DNA from: Odiellus spinosus
Taxonomy: Eukaryota > Arthropoda > Arachnida > Opiliones > Phalangiidae
NCBI GenBank assembly: GCA_963920705.1
Contig: OY987240.1
Span: 8,535,676 to 8,599,675, forward strand
Length of the DNA stretch: 64,000 nucleotides
Direction: 5' to 3'
This document shows positions 12,504 to 24,266 of this stretch, piece by piece. Numbering within the stretch: position 1 is the stretch's first letter; every line of letters begins with the position of its first letter. The notes under the pieces are model-generated. The model saw only the letters and a list, made by a program, of their open reading frames with translations. It was not told the origin of the DNA and ran no database searches. A program made the translations under genes and the position numbers.

Positions 12504-12953
12504 CAGGGTGACCACTGAAAATTTGAAAATCCTATATAGGAAATATAGGAAATTTCTTTACGAAATATAGGAAAATTTAGGAAGATTTTTATGTAAAATA
12601 TAGGATAAAATAGGAAGAAATAAGTGTAAAATATATGATAAAATAGGAAAATAATTAAAAGTAGGAACCGTGTTTATTATCGCGTTACAACTCTCGCCAC
12701 CGGTTTAAACACGGTATTAATATGATCCAATTGCTTAAATAGTATGGAATTTTACAGACTATTTTAACTGGAAAATATACAGTTAAGCTAAAATAATCTT
12801 ATACAGCCACAGCTGACAGTATGATTTAGAACTTTACCCTTAACTAGAGATTTTGAGTAGAAATATAGGAGATTATAGGAATTGACATTAAATTATAGGA
12901 GAAAATAGGAAGGAGGTGAAAATATAGGAAATATGGGAAAAGTGGTCACCCTG
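12504..12953 (+). mobile_element. Family A MITE, copy 3
   Basis: CAGGGTGACCACTG ... GTGGTCACCCTG with the full family interior. The flanks cggatt/cattgt do not match, so the target duplication has decayed or rearranged. Confidence 0.92.
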
Positions 12954-13322
12954 CATTGTACCTTTTAAGATTAGTGCCAACTTTTAATAATCCAAACATA
13001 AATTGTATATTGACACATCTGGTTAAGAAGGCAGCGAAATATCATTAGCGCCTCTACCTGGTTCTCACTATAGTACTTCCTCCGTGCTAAAGGAAATTAT
13101 CATTTTTCGGTTAGACTGAGATAGAGTGTAGATAAATCAATTGCTAGCTGACCTATAATATTAGATATTTAATCTATATAACTATACCGATGAACTGTAA
13201 ATAAAATCGAAACAGGGCTCCATCACAACAAAATCCTAAACATAATTTTATAATCTTTGTTGACCATCTCGAAACCGAAAACGTTATACGTAACGATACT
13301 GAAGCGTCCACAAGATAGTATA
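12954..13322. other. No gene seen
   Basis: Unique AT-rich sequence with nothing recognised. Confidence 0.5.
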
Positions 13323-14083
13323 AAGGGCCTTTCACACCAGCCAATCTTTAGCTCCAACTAGTTGGTACAACTAATCGGAGCAATTAGTTGGTCCAACTCC
13401 ACCGTTCACACACTTAAAAAAATTATAAACATTTTCCTTCAATTTTTATGAACAGCCAATCATTAAGGGTTAATGTGACGTCATAATTTTCGCCACTCCC
13501 TCTCTTTTTTTTTGGTACTTTTTAAATAATCGCGGCCGAATTTTTGAGGCTTATTTTTAAAAATTACGCGCGGGCGCCACCTAGCAGAGATCGAGTGAAG
13601 AACTAGAGAGACTCAAGAGAGGTCAGACTCCTGGGTTTCGCTACACAGTTATCGTTTATTTAATTGCACTTGAGGATAAATAGGAGTTTAATTTCACACT
13701 TTTATGTGTTAACGTACCTTCAATTTAGAATTAGTTTTCGAATTCATTGTCAATCGGTTCCAGAATAGAGAAAAAGTCAAACGATATGTCCACCAACCAG
13801 CCCAATCAAAAAGAAAATGGCTACCAATCTATGCCAGAAGACCGGGATTATTTTTATGACCGGAAACTAATTCCCATCACGTGACGAAGAGGTCTCTGAT
13901 TGGTCAAACTCTTAAAGCTGGCGCGACAAGTTGCCACGAAATTGGGTCAGCAACCCAATTTTTTCAGGACAATTTTAATTTTGCCAACTCCACCAATTTT
14001 TATTCACACGGAGCAACTAGTTGGGGCAATTTGGGTTGCCACAACTAGTTGGAGCTAAAAATTGGCTGGTGTGAAAGGCCCTT
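13323..14083 (+). mobile_element. Family K inverted-repeat element
   Basis: Begins aagggcctttcacaccagcc and ends with its inverse (ggctggtgtgaaaggccctt). Sub-terminal copies of the word caactagttgg recur at both ends. The roughly 760 bp interior is without a coding frame. No clear target duplication; superfamily not assigned. Confidence 0.8.
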
Positions 14084-14312
14084 AAGATGAAGAGTAAAGC
14101 TTAATTACGTAATACCCGTCTTTTCTTTCCTCCCTGCCTTCGGATCTATCGGCTCAATCCCGTTTAGACTCGCCCGTACAACCTCGTGAAATTATTTTCT
14201 CTTCGAGCTCGGCTTAATGATTTTGAAATGGAAATTAGAATCCCCTTCTTAAAGGAAGACTATCGACCGAAATGTTTTTATGGTTTTTAATTTTCTCCCT
14301 GGTTTTAATTAA

Positions 14313-14872
14313 TAGTCCTGGTCGATTTGCCGGAAATGGGCGCTTGTCTCATAGCCGCGCCGCCATCTTTTTGTAGTAACAGGCTGCCAGACTATGTCTA
14401 ATTTTATTTCCCACAAACCAAATTCAAGTTGTTAGTCTGTCGCTCTCCGCTAGAACAGATCACTAGAGCCAAGGAGGATCAGAGAAGGAGAGGAAATGTG
14501 GGGACGGCGCGGTTCCTACTGCGTCGGCCTAAACTCCCACTCTGGGAGAACGGGGGTAGAGACGTTTCGTGGTAAATTGTTGTCGCGTGGGTAAAACGAA
14601 TCCTTTATGAGACGCGCTAGCTAGCGACCACGTGACAACAGTTTACCTCGAGAATTTCCTATCCCCCCTTTCCACCCGAGTGGGAGGTTGGCTCTTCTCT
14701 CTCTAACTCAACGCAGCCCCACATTTCCTCTCCTTATCTGATCCTCCTTGCTAGAGCGGACGAAAATTTCACGCTACAAAAAGATGGCGGACGATCACGT
14801 GACAAAAGTTTTCTCCGCCAAAATTTTCGCGAGGTTCTCTAGACTTCCGGTTTTGGAAATCGACCAGGACTA
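14313..14872 (+). mobile_element. Family J element, copy 1, split by family F
   Basis: Termini tagtcctggtcgatttgccg and its inverse aaatcgaccaggacta. The interior matches 42251-42534 apart from the insertion at 14470-14750. Both copies contain the word gccgccatctttttgtagta and its inverted partner. Confidence 0.85.
14470..14750 (+). mobile_element. Family F MITE, copy 1 (inside family J)
   Basis: CAAGGAGGATCAGAGAAGGA ... TATCTGATCCTCCTTG. The exact 7-bp duplication ctagagc flanks both ends. 281 bp, no coding capacity. Confidence 0.94.
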
Positions 14873-15206
14873 TTAAATATGAATATTTGGAATTTTCTCA
14901 CAATTTTTGATTAATTATTTCAATTAGATAATGATATTTAAAACTTTTTTAGGCTTAACCCTGAGTTTATAATTTTGTGAATTGACTTTTCGACCAATCA
15001 TAGGTTAGCGTCTATAGCGCAATAAAGAATAATTGGGATAGTGTCTCCATCTAGCGGAGCATTTAGAGATCATTAGTTGGTGTGTTTAACCGAGCTTTTC
15101 CATCAATTTAACAACAGAAAACCAACGGAAATCTTATGAATTGTACAAATAAATGGTCGTATTTGCGCTAAGTCTAATTTTGAAATTGTAGAGATTGAAA
15201 AAGCTG

Positions 15207-16022
15207 TATTTTAACGCGACCGCTCATTGGACGAAAAGACTTTGTAGCGAAATAACGCGATCGCTCATTGGACGAAAAGTAACTGTAGCGAAATAACGCG
15301 ACCGTTGATTGGACGAAAAGCCATTGTAGCGAAATAACGCGAACGCTGATTGGACGAAAAGTCACTGTAGCGAAATAACGCGAACGCTGATTGGACGAAA
15401 AGTAACTGTAGCGAAATAACGCGACCGCTGATTGGACGAAAAGTAACTGTAGCGAAATAACGCGACCGTTGATTGGACGAAAAGTAACTGTAGCGAAATA
15501 ACGCGATCGCTAATTGGACGAAAAGTCACTGTAGCGAAATAACGCGATCGCTAATTGGACGAAAAGTCACTGTAGCGAAATAACGCGATCGCTAATTGGA
15601 CGAAAAGTCACTGTAGCGAAATAACGCGATCGCTAATTGGTCGAAAAGTCACTGTAGCGAAATAACGCGAACGCTCATTGGACGAAAAGTCACTGTAGCG
15701 AAATAACGCGAACGCTAATTGGACGAAAAGTCACTAGCGAAATAACGCGACCGCTCATTGGACGAAAAGTCATTGTAGCGAAATAACGCGAACGCTCATT
15801 GGACGAAAAGTCACTGTAGCGAAATAACGCGACCGTTGATTGGACGAAAAGTAACTGTAGCGAAATAACGCGACCGTTGATTGGACGAAAAGTAACTGTA
15901 GCGAAATAACGCGACCGTTGATTGGACGAAAAGTAACTGTAGCGAAATAACGCGACCGTTGATTGGATGAAAAGTAGCTGTAGCGAAATAACGCGACCGC
16001 AGATTGGACGAAAAATCGCTGT
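15207..16022 (+). repeat. 41-bp minisatellite
   Basis: About 20 head-to-tail units built on attggacgaaaagtcactgt followed by agcgaaataacgcg and a variable box (gatcgct, aacgct, accgttg, accgct). Neighbouring units share variants: a block with gatcgctaatt at 15503-15640 and one with accgttgatt at 15830-15960. This indicates local duplication. Minus-strand frames here are repeat artefacts. Confidence 0.95.
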
Positions 16023-16559
16023 ATGCGAAATTCAAGCACGTATTTTTAAAAGTTAAATATTTTCTGTTAGAATAGCTCCTTCAAAAATTATGAAAAACTT
16101 CAATGGAGCATAATTTTCCATAAGGCATGCGAATTTATTTATTATTTCTGCTAATATTCTTCCTTTAAGGAGGCCTATCAGCTCGCATCAAGCAGTACCA
16201 TTATTCTTCCTGTATATAATTGTTTAAGAAGAAAGCTTATCCGAAAAGGGAAACTCTAGTATTAATTAAAACGCTTACATTACATTGTATATTGACCTTA
16301 ATTGATATTAACATTGTTTTTATGGTAAAGGTTTATTCTTACATCGAACAACATGGTTATCATTTTTTTCATTTAAGGTATTTAAACCCCTGAAGCCGAT
16401 AAAACATCTTGATATAACTCGTTTTTTTTGTAAATTTCAAATTTAAATATTTTACATAGAACTAGGTATATTAAAAATTACGCTAATTTGAATTGGTGAA
16501 CAAACCTGTAGCTTTGACTGTACTAAAGTAATTACGTAACGTAAAATTTAGCATTCAGA
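16023..16559. other. No gene seen
   Basis: AT-rich sequence between the 41-bp array and dispersed repeat R. Confidence 0.5.
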
Positions 16560-17290
16560 GGAGAAATTCGGGAGTTGGGGAGGAAGACGATATGGGCAAT
16601 AGCGCCCCCCCCCCCTTAATTTTGTCCCTCCCTCCTGACTCAAAATATCGAGGAAGAGTCCAAACCACGTGAGCCAGACAGGGGTGATGACTTTTTTGTC
16701 TATTTTTAAGCAGGGTGACCACTGAAAATTTGAAAATCCTATGAAGGAAATATAGGAAATTTCTTTGCGAAATATAGGAAAATATAGGAAGAATTTTATG
16801 TAAAATATATGATAAAATATGAAGAAATAAGTGGAAAATATATGATAAAATAGAAAAATAATTAAAAGTAGGAACCGTGTTTATTATCGCGTCACAACTC
16901 TCGCCACCGGTTTAAACATGATATTAATATGATCCAATTGCTTAAATAGTATGGAATTTTACAGACTATTTTAGCTGGAAAATGAACAGTTAAGCTAAAA
17001 TAATCTTATACAGCCACAGCCGACAGTATGATTTAGAACTTTACCCTTAACTAGAGATTTTGAGTAGAAATATAGGAGATTATAGGAATTGACATTAAAT
17101 TATAGGACAAAATAGGAAGGAGGTGAAAATATAGGAAAAAATAGGAAATATAGGAAAAGTGGTCACCCTGTTTAAGTGATGGGCTATTACGTAAAACTGG
17201 ACCTTCGCTGATAGTATTAAAGTACGGTGTGTTGTTTACTTCAATGGAATCGAAGTTATAGACTTTTGTTTATATAAAATATTCAATGTT
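16560..17290 (+). repeat. Dispersed repeat R, copy 1, interrupted by family A
   Basis: Outer parts (16560-16710 and 17171-17290) match the reverse complement of 48040-48260 and forward copies at 55640 and 56225. Shared words are gactcaaaatatcgaggaag, gagccagacaggggtgatga and tagacttttgt. Its own ends are not defined. Confidence 0.75.
16711..17170 (+). mobile_element. Family A MITE, copy 4
   Basis: CAGGGTGACCACTG ... GTGGTCACCCTG, flanked by the exact 6-bp duplication tttaag. The uninterrupted R copy at 48040 supplies the empty-site comparison. Confidence 0.94.
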
Positions 17291-17439
17291 TATCTTAGGA
17301 TTAGCCTAATTTAAATAATAACCGAATATACAAGATATAATATTTTGTTTGCAAATAAATATGGTACTAAATACCAAGTCACTATAAATTATGGAAAAAT
17401 TATAGAAATAATAATTGAAGAAAAAAAAATGCTCCACGG

Positions 17440-17920
17440 AATTTTGACGAAGTCCAAATGGAAAAAGAATAGCATTTACGTAAAGATCGTTAAAAAACGA
17501 TTAAAAATATATATACATATGACCAAGAATCCATTCAGGTTCCATAAGAATATGGGAGGGCCGCGATTCAATAACCATCCTCCCAAACTTTGTAGCAAAA
17601 GTTCGTCCGCTTCGAATCGATTTTTCAAGTAAATCGCTCCTGACATCTATTATTAACCCGCGCCACTAACGACCTTGACATAATATTTTGGGTAATAAAA
17701 ATGGAGCCGACCGAAAAAAGATCTAAGCGTACAAATGTTGCGAAAATTGCGGACGAACTTTTGTTACAAAGTTTGGAAGGATGGTACCAGAGGCTAAAGC
17801 TACGCTCCCATATTCTTATGGAACCTGAATGGATTCTTGATATCGCGACAGTAAAAATACATTTTATAATCGCCATTTTCTAAATTTTTAAAATAAATTT
17901 TTAAAATTCCCAGAAAAATG
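17440..17920 (+). repeat. Dispersed repeat H, copy 1, interrupted by family G
   Basis: Left part (aaagatcgttaaaaaacgat) and right part (cattttataatcgccatttt) match 35970-36090, where they are contiguous. The intervening 17524-17839 is family G copy 2. Confidence 0.7.
17524..17839 (+). mobile_element. Family G MITE, copy 2
   Basis: CAAGAATCCATTCAGGTTCC ... GAATGGATTCTTG. Near-identical inverse of copy 1 at 1667-1982. Flanks atatgac/atatcgc agree at five of seven bases. Confidence 0.85.
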
Positions 17921-18235
17921 AACTAGATCCACAAATATTTTTAACATCGATATATAGAAGCTTTTTTCCCTGCCTTTAACTGTACAAAATTCAGGAGTCA
18001 GAACATCCGGAATATGAACTAGCTGAAGGGAAAACGATATTTCTCATTACTTTACCGGTGTTTTCAGCTTGAAACTGGCTTAAAAGACGCGCAAAAGTTC
18101 AAACTATAGGATAATATGATAAATAGTAGAGGTACCTAAGTGTAGGTACTATTTTTCAATCGGGTTTGTAAAAAGTGTACGTAATTGGAAGCCACCACCC
18201 GACTTCATATTTAAAAAATTGAAAACCAGTAATAA

Positions 18236-18567
18236 CAGAAGCCGATGAAACCTTCCTTTGGAGTCTACTACTCTAATGTTCGATATAGCGCTCCTCTCTG
18301 TATGGGTAAAACTCCCAATTTTACGAGATCGGAAGGGTCCTACTTCATCCCCCCTGTCTACGGAAAACTGGAAATTCTCTCCACATACGACGACGTTTGG
18401 TTGACGAACTCCAAGGCTGCTAGAGATATTCGCCGGACAAACTCCAGCTCCGAAAATATCTACCGTTAGGAGGCGTACGAGTCGGCTTTTTGAAACTATC
18501 CCATACAGAGAGGGGTAGACAAGACCAGGGAGTAATAGACTTAAAAGGAGGGTTTCATCGACTTCTG
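18236..18567 (+). mobile_element. Family B MITE, copy 3
   Basis: Full-length 332-bp copy with both terminal repeats. The exact 7-bp duplication gtaataa is at 18229-18235 and 18568-18574. Confidence 0.94.
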
Positions 18568-18756
18568 GTAATAATTGTATATGAATACTGAATTAATTTC
18601 GGTATTATAAGAGATAGGATATCCCTCTTTGTACTTGGGAAAACTGGTCATAATTCATTTCCCGTCCGTGCAAAACTTTGCAGACGTGATATAATCACAC
18701 AATTCTAGCTAGAGGGGAAAGAGCTGGCAACGTTTAGAGTAACGCGAAGCAATACG

Positions 18757-18992
18757 TATATATAAGGCCCCTCGAGTGGGGGCCCTTGGGGCCTCCGGAT
18801 ATTCTCCTCCGCAGACTCGCTGCCCGTTTCAGAAGTCTCAATTTTTATTTACGTAATATTTTCCAACTTATTAAGAGGTCGAAGTAGTAATCGTATCAGT
18901 GTACATCAAGCGTGATTATTAAAGGAAAGGTCCGGGAGAAAAATCAGAGATTTGTTTCTGCAACGTATATAAAGATTATTTCCATACGAAAG
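18757..18992 (+). promoter_or_regulatory. Possible TATA promoter and 5' exon
   Basis: A TATA-like box (cgtatatataaggc) is followed by a GC-richer leader and, at 18991-18998, by an AG|GTAAGA splice-donor-like site. There is no adjacent open coding frame. Such matches arise by chance in AT-rich DNA, so this is only a candidate. Confidence 0.2.
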
Positions 18993-19060
18993 GTAAGACT
19001 TCATCTGGATATAGTATTTTTACGAGAAAGACCGCGCGAAAACGACCTTATCAGAGGTGC

Positions 19061-19397
19061 CAGAAGCCGATGAAACCCTCCTTTGAAGTCTATTACTCCC
19101 TGGTCTTGTCTACCCCTCTCTGTATGGGTTAATTTCAAAAATGGCGATTCGCACTCCTCCTAACGGTAGATGTTTTCGGAGCGGGAGCTCGTCGAGCGAA
19201 TATCTGTAGCAGCCTTGGAGTACGTCCGAAAAACGTCGTCGTTTGTGGAGAGAGAGAATTTCCAATTTTGCGTAGACAGGGGGGATGAAGTAGGACCCCT
19301 CCTAACTCGTAAAATTGTGAATTTTACCCATACAGAGAGGAGCGCTATATGGAACATTAGAGTAGTAGACTTCAAAGGAGGGTTTCATCGGCTTCTG
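19061..19397 (-). mobile_element. Family B MITE, copy 4
   Basis: Full-length copy in the orientation opposite to copy 3. The exact 7-bp duplication gaggtgc lies at both ends. Confidence 0.94.
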
Positions 19398-20614
19398 GAG
19401 GTGCCAGAATACGCGAGAATCAACTCTAGGCTCTACAATAGAGCAATCACGCGACCATTTTGTCATGACGGGAAATTAAACAATAGGTATCCAGACAGTC
19501 TGGATAAACGTGGAGTGATGGTCAACCGAGTACTCGGTAACCGCGTAAAAAATGTAATTCTTACCCGCGCTAAAAAATAAATAAAAAAATTAAATGGAGA
19601 AAGAAGTCTTCGTACCGTCGCGCCAGATGGCGCCAGGGACTCCAGCCAGAGAGAGAAAAAACTCAACACTCGAGGAAGTAGGAACATGGGTGTCGGAGAC
19701 ACGAAAAATCTGCCCTTTTTTAGGAGCGACACGAAGGGGAGTAAACGCGCTGAAAACTACGTTCCTTCCCCCAACTACATCTGTATTTCGACGTTGAGTG
19801 ATGACGTCATCACTCCACGTAAAAAATAGCGTTTATAAAATATGTATTTTTACTGTCGCGTTATTTTTCTTCTACGCTGCATATGTATATAGGTATATTT
19901 TAGACACGTTTTCGGTGTTTAAAATAATGAAGTTTGCTAAAGTTTCAATGTAATTGAAGTCTAAATTCTGGCCAATCATATTATTTCAGCCTTCATCAGT
20001 GCTTGTAATGCAATTCCGTAAATAAATTCAAAGCTCCAAGTTTCCTTTTAATTTTGCACTGTACCTTCTCTTTGTAAAAAAATGATTAAAGTGCCCTTTA
20101 AATAAAATAATTGGGACAAACATCTCGACATGTAACTGGTCTTATTCCTGTCTGGCTCCGCGTAGCTATCATCATTGGTATTGAACCGTGGAGTTCATTG
20201 GGAGATGGGAGGATAATATAAATTTATTTCCAGATATCTTGAAGGGGGGCTGCTTGAGATTGACGCTCGCGTGCCGGTTTCTGGAATGAGTATTAATGAA
20301 CTTATTGACGTGATTTATCGAGCTAAATATTTGTGGATTGAGGCTGAGATAAAGATCTGATATCATAATCTATATCGCCTCGGATTCCCCAAAACTAGTT
20401 TCAAAGATAAATGGTATTGTTCGTAGCGAGTTAGGACTACTTTTCCTATCGGGTTTTATATCGAGTATCAATCCGCCTCAGTTTTAGGCATTTTGTCAAT
20501 TCTTCTTGAATTAACAGTGGTTTATATTAATGCGTTTTAAATAGGTAGCGGTTTCGTCTTAGTTTTCTTGAAATTGATAGGATATTAATTACATCTTGAA
20601 TTATCAGCGCCAGC
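19398..20614. other. No gene seen over 1.2 kb
   Basis: A few 60-90-codon frames exist on both strands, none with recognisable domains. The segment at 19600-19800 is GC-richer than its surroundings. Confidence 0.45.
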
Positions 20615-22117
20615 CAGGGTTCGTACACTTTTCAACCGATTTCTTTGAAATATACAGGGGTTTTCAACCAATATTTGCAAGAAACGTCCATGTTTTTCCA
20701 CAAATATTTGCAAGAAATTTCCAAGTTTTTCAACAAATATTTCCAAGAAATTTCCAGGCTTTTCAACAAATATTTGCTAGAAATTTCCAAGTTTTTCAAC
20801 AAATATTTGCTAGAAATTTCCAAGTTTTTAAACAAATATTTGCAAGAAAATTCCAAGTTTTTAAACAAATATTTGCAAGAAACTTCCAAGTTTATCAACA
20901 TATATTTGCAAGAAAACTCCAAATTTATCAACAAATATTTGCAAGAAAACTCCAAGTTTATCAACAAATATTTGCAAGAAATTTACAAGTTTATCAACAA
21001 ATATTTGCTAGAAATTTCCAAGTTTTTCAACAAATATTTGCAAGAAACATTCAGGTTTTTCAACAAATATTTCCAAGAAACCTCCAAGTTTTTCAACAAA
21101 TATTTGCTAGAAATTTCCAAGTTTATCAACAAATATTTGCAAGAAAACTCCAAGTTTATCAACAAATATTTGCAAGAAATTTCCAAGTTTTTCAACAAAT
21201 ATTTGCTAGAAATTTCCAAGTTTTTCAACAAATATTTGCTAGAAATTTCCAAGTTTTTAAACAAATATTTGCAAGAAACTTCCAAGTTTTTAAACAAATA
21301 TTTGCAAGAAACTTCCAAGTTTTTAAACAAATATTTGCAAGAAACTTCCAAGTTTTTAAACAAATATTTGCAAGAAAATTCCATGTTTTTAAACAAATAT
21401 TTGCAAGAAAATTCCATGTTTTTAAACAAATATTTGCAAGAAAATTCCATGTTTTTCAACAAATATTTGCAAGAAATTTCCAAGTTTTTCAACCAATATT
21501 TGCAAGAAACTTCCAAGTTTTTCAACAAATATTTCCAAGAAATTTCCAAGTTTTTCAACAAATATTTGCAAGAAATTTCCAAGTTTTTCAACAAATATTT
21601 CCAAGAAACTTCCAAGTTTTTCAACAAATATTTCCAAGAAATTTCCAAGTTTTTCAAAAAATATTTGCAAGAAATTTCCAAGTTTTTCAACAAATATTTG
21701 CAAGAAACTTCCAAGTTTTTCAACAAATATTTCCAAGAAACTTCCAAGTTTTTCAACAAATATTTCCACGAAATTTCCAGGCTTTTCAACAAATATTTCC
21801 GAGAAACTTCAAGGCTTTTCAACAAACATTTCCAAGAAACCAAGAAACTTCCAAGTTTTTCGACAAATGTTCCACGAAACTTCCAGGCTTTTTCAGAAAA
21901 TATTTGTCCGACATTTACAAGTCCAAGACTTCCGAGTAATAATATTGGGACACCTTGTGGTAGATTTTAGTGTTTTTCATGATACAACACAAACGCTCAA
22001 ACCTGAAATTTCCAATATTTTCTGAATTTTACTAATATTTTAAAAAATTTACTTAATTTTTAACCTTTAATTTATTTCCCTGAGATTCTCAAGTTTTCCA
22101 GGTTTGTACGAACCCTG
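20615..22117 (+). mobile_element. CAGGGTTCGTAC element expanded by a 33-bp minisatellite
   Basis: Begins CAGGGTTCGTACA and ends TGTACGAACCCTG, a clear 12-13-bp terminal inverted repeat of hAT-like look. Most of the body is the tandem array at 20645-21905. The tail at 21980-22117 (ttatttccctgagattctca) matches tails after the other two 33-bp arrays. No clear target duplication was found. Confidence 0.8.
20645..21905 (+). repeat. 33-bp minisatellite 2 (about 38 units)
   Basis: Unit reads tttttcaacaaatatttgca then agaaatttccaag, with the variants ttgctaga, ttccaaga and tttatcaac. The period of 33 keeps two plus-strand frames (about 440 codons each) and minus-strand frames open at once, which argues against a real protein. 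Alternative: a repetitive peptide, but there is no start context, splice site or unique domain to support it. Confidence 0.93.
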
Positions 22118-22621
22118 ATTAGTGTCCGCGCTTTATCCATTATAAATAATTAAAATAAATGAAACCAAAGGAAGTAAAGGGTATAGTATAGCTTCGTAAG
22201 TACTGACGATTGCGTGTGAAATCAACTAAGTATATAATATTTACGGTTATAATGTTTTTACATGTTTCGTACGACATTTAAAAATCCAATTTTCTTCATT
22301 TTTCATTATATTTCAGCACATGCAACGAATGATTTGAAAACCTCTAATACAAGCTATAAATTTAGCTTAATTGAGGTCATATAGAGTTCAGCAAAGAGTC
22401 TAAAAAATCTAGGACAAGCAGAAATGTGAAATAACCACATTAAAATGCCATAGAGTACCTAACTCAACATAACCTAATCCAGCCAATTGGACTTTAACAT
22501 GGTAATTTTGAAATTTCAAATACTTTTTTTCACACTTCCGCTGTTGTCCTAATTAGTACATATCTATCGTTATTTAGTGTGGGTCTGAATATCATTTTAT
22601 CCGTAACTGGCTGTCGTTAAA
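22118..22621. other. No gene seen
   Basis: AT-rich spacer between two minisatellite-bearing elements. Confidence 0.5.
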
Positions 22622-23601
22622 CAGGGTTGCCACAGATTTTTCAGATTCAAATTCCCTGACTTTTCCAGGTTTTTCCCTAACCGTTTCAGCTAATTCTAAT
22701 TTGTCTGTATTTTCATCGGCCGATATATTTTTCATAAAAAGCGCTACAAATTTTGCAATTGTGTTCGCCAAACTTTTTGCACGTATATTTTTGTTCTAAT
22801 CTATACAACTGTCACAGTCAGCTTAAAATCTTTTCCGCAGATAATTATTGTAATTTTCTGGCTTCTTGAAAGATTTTTAAATTCCCTGAGTTTTCCCTGA
22901 CTTTTTAAAATATTTTCAAATTCCCCGACTTTTTTGGTTCATTTTCAAATTTCCTGACTTTTTTGGTTCATTTTCAAATTTCCCGACTTTTTTGGTTCAT
23001 TTTCAAATTTCCCGACTTTTTTGGTTCATTTTCAAATTTCCCGACTTTTTTGGTTCATTTTCAAATTTCCCGACTTTTTTGGTTCATTTTCAAATTTCCC
23101 GACTTTTTTGGTTCATTTTCAAATTTCCCGACTTTTTTGGTTCATTTTCAAATTTCCCGACTTTTTTGGTTCATTTTCAAATTTCCTGACTTTTTTGGTT
23201 CATTTTAAAATTCCCTGACTTTTTTGGTTCATTTTCAAATTCCCTGACTTTTTTGGTTCATTTTCCAATTCCCTGACTTTTTTGGTTTATTTTCAAATTT
23301 CCTGACTTTTTTGGTTCATTTTAAAATTTCCTGACTTTTTTGGTTCATTTTCAAATTCCCTGACTTTTTTGGTTCATTTTCAAATTCCCTGACTTTTTTG
23401 GTTCATTTTCAAATTCCCTGACTTTTTTGGTTCATTTTCAAATTCCCTGACTTTTTTGGTTCATTTTCAAATTCCCTGACTTTTTTGGTTCATTTTCAAA
23501 TTCCCTGACTTTTTTGGTTCATTTTCAAATTTCCTGACTTTTTTGGTTCATTTTCAAATTCCCTGACTTTTACCTGTTTTCCCTGACCTGTGGCAACCCT
23601 G
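22622..23601 (+). mobile_element. CAGGGTTGCCACAG element filled by a 29-bp minisatellite
   Basis: Ends CAGGGTTGCCACAG and CTGTGGCAACCCTG form a 14-bp perfect terminal inverted repeat, flanked by ttaaa on both sides (5 bp, or 6 if the last G is counted outside). From about 22920 to 23570 there are roughly 22 units of a 29-bp repeat (tttttggttcattttcaaat then tccctgact). The unit resembles the sub-terminal words aattccctgacttttccagg. Confidence 0.9.
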
Positions 23602-23931
23602 TTAAAGCCCCTTTAAATTGGGTAATATCAAATATTTGTTGTTCAAGTATTTTTAATGTAAAAAAAACCTATAAATCTTAATAATTGGTCGTGAGTCGCG
23701 ATTTTAAAACCGTGATACGCGTTACTTTATACCCGGCCATCAATATTTAATATATTATTTATATTTCACCTCGAACTAAGAGCACGAACAAAGGTACGCC
23801 TCATTAATCTTGATGGTAAAAAATCAATAGAAATAAAATCTAGCCTAGCTTCTTCCGCGTTGTCATTTCAACGTCGAAATGATCATCGAGCATTGAAGAA
23901 TCGTAGACTTGATTCTAAGAAATGACGGGTT
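23602..23931. other. No gene seen
   Basis: Short AT-rich spacer. Confidence 0.5.
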
Positions 23932-24266
23932 TTAAAGGGAGCCCAAAGGGGGTGCAAAAGACCAATATGGGGGGGGAAGACATTTTTAAAAAACGTCACT
24001 ATCACGTGATAGGGAACTATTTTTCGTGAAGAGCCCTGGCGTAAATAGGCATCATCCGGATCCGGGGTGGTGCCACGAGGCCCACGTTGGAGTAGGGAGT
24101 GGGAGGACTCGGGGAAACGCGGAATACTACATATCGGGGAACGCGCCCAAACACCTAGCGCCAGGATAGTTCTAGCGGCTATTTTGAACCCCACAATTGG
24201 TTCCCATGATGACGTATTTTAAAAATGTCGACCCCTCTATTTGCACCCCCTTTGGGCTCCCTTTAA
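23932..24266 (+). mobile_element. Family I TTAA MITE
   Basis: TTAAAGGGAGCCCAAAGGGG at the left and the inverse ending ctttgggctccctttaa at the right. TTAA lies at both borders. A 103-codon minus-strand frame lies inside the element and has no recognisable domain. Confidence 0.85.

Noticed and set aside
20596-21970. Open frames of about 440 codons on the plus strand, plus long minus-strand frames
   Set aside because: They lie on a 33-bp tandem repeat. A period divisible by three keeps several frames open on both strands at once. No unique domain, signal or splice context.
23883-24194. 103-codon minus-strand frame
   Set aside because: Lies almost wholly inside the family I TTAA MITE.
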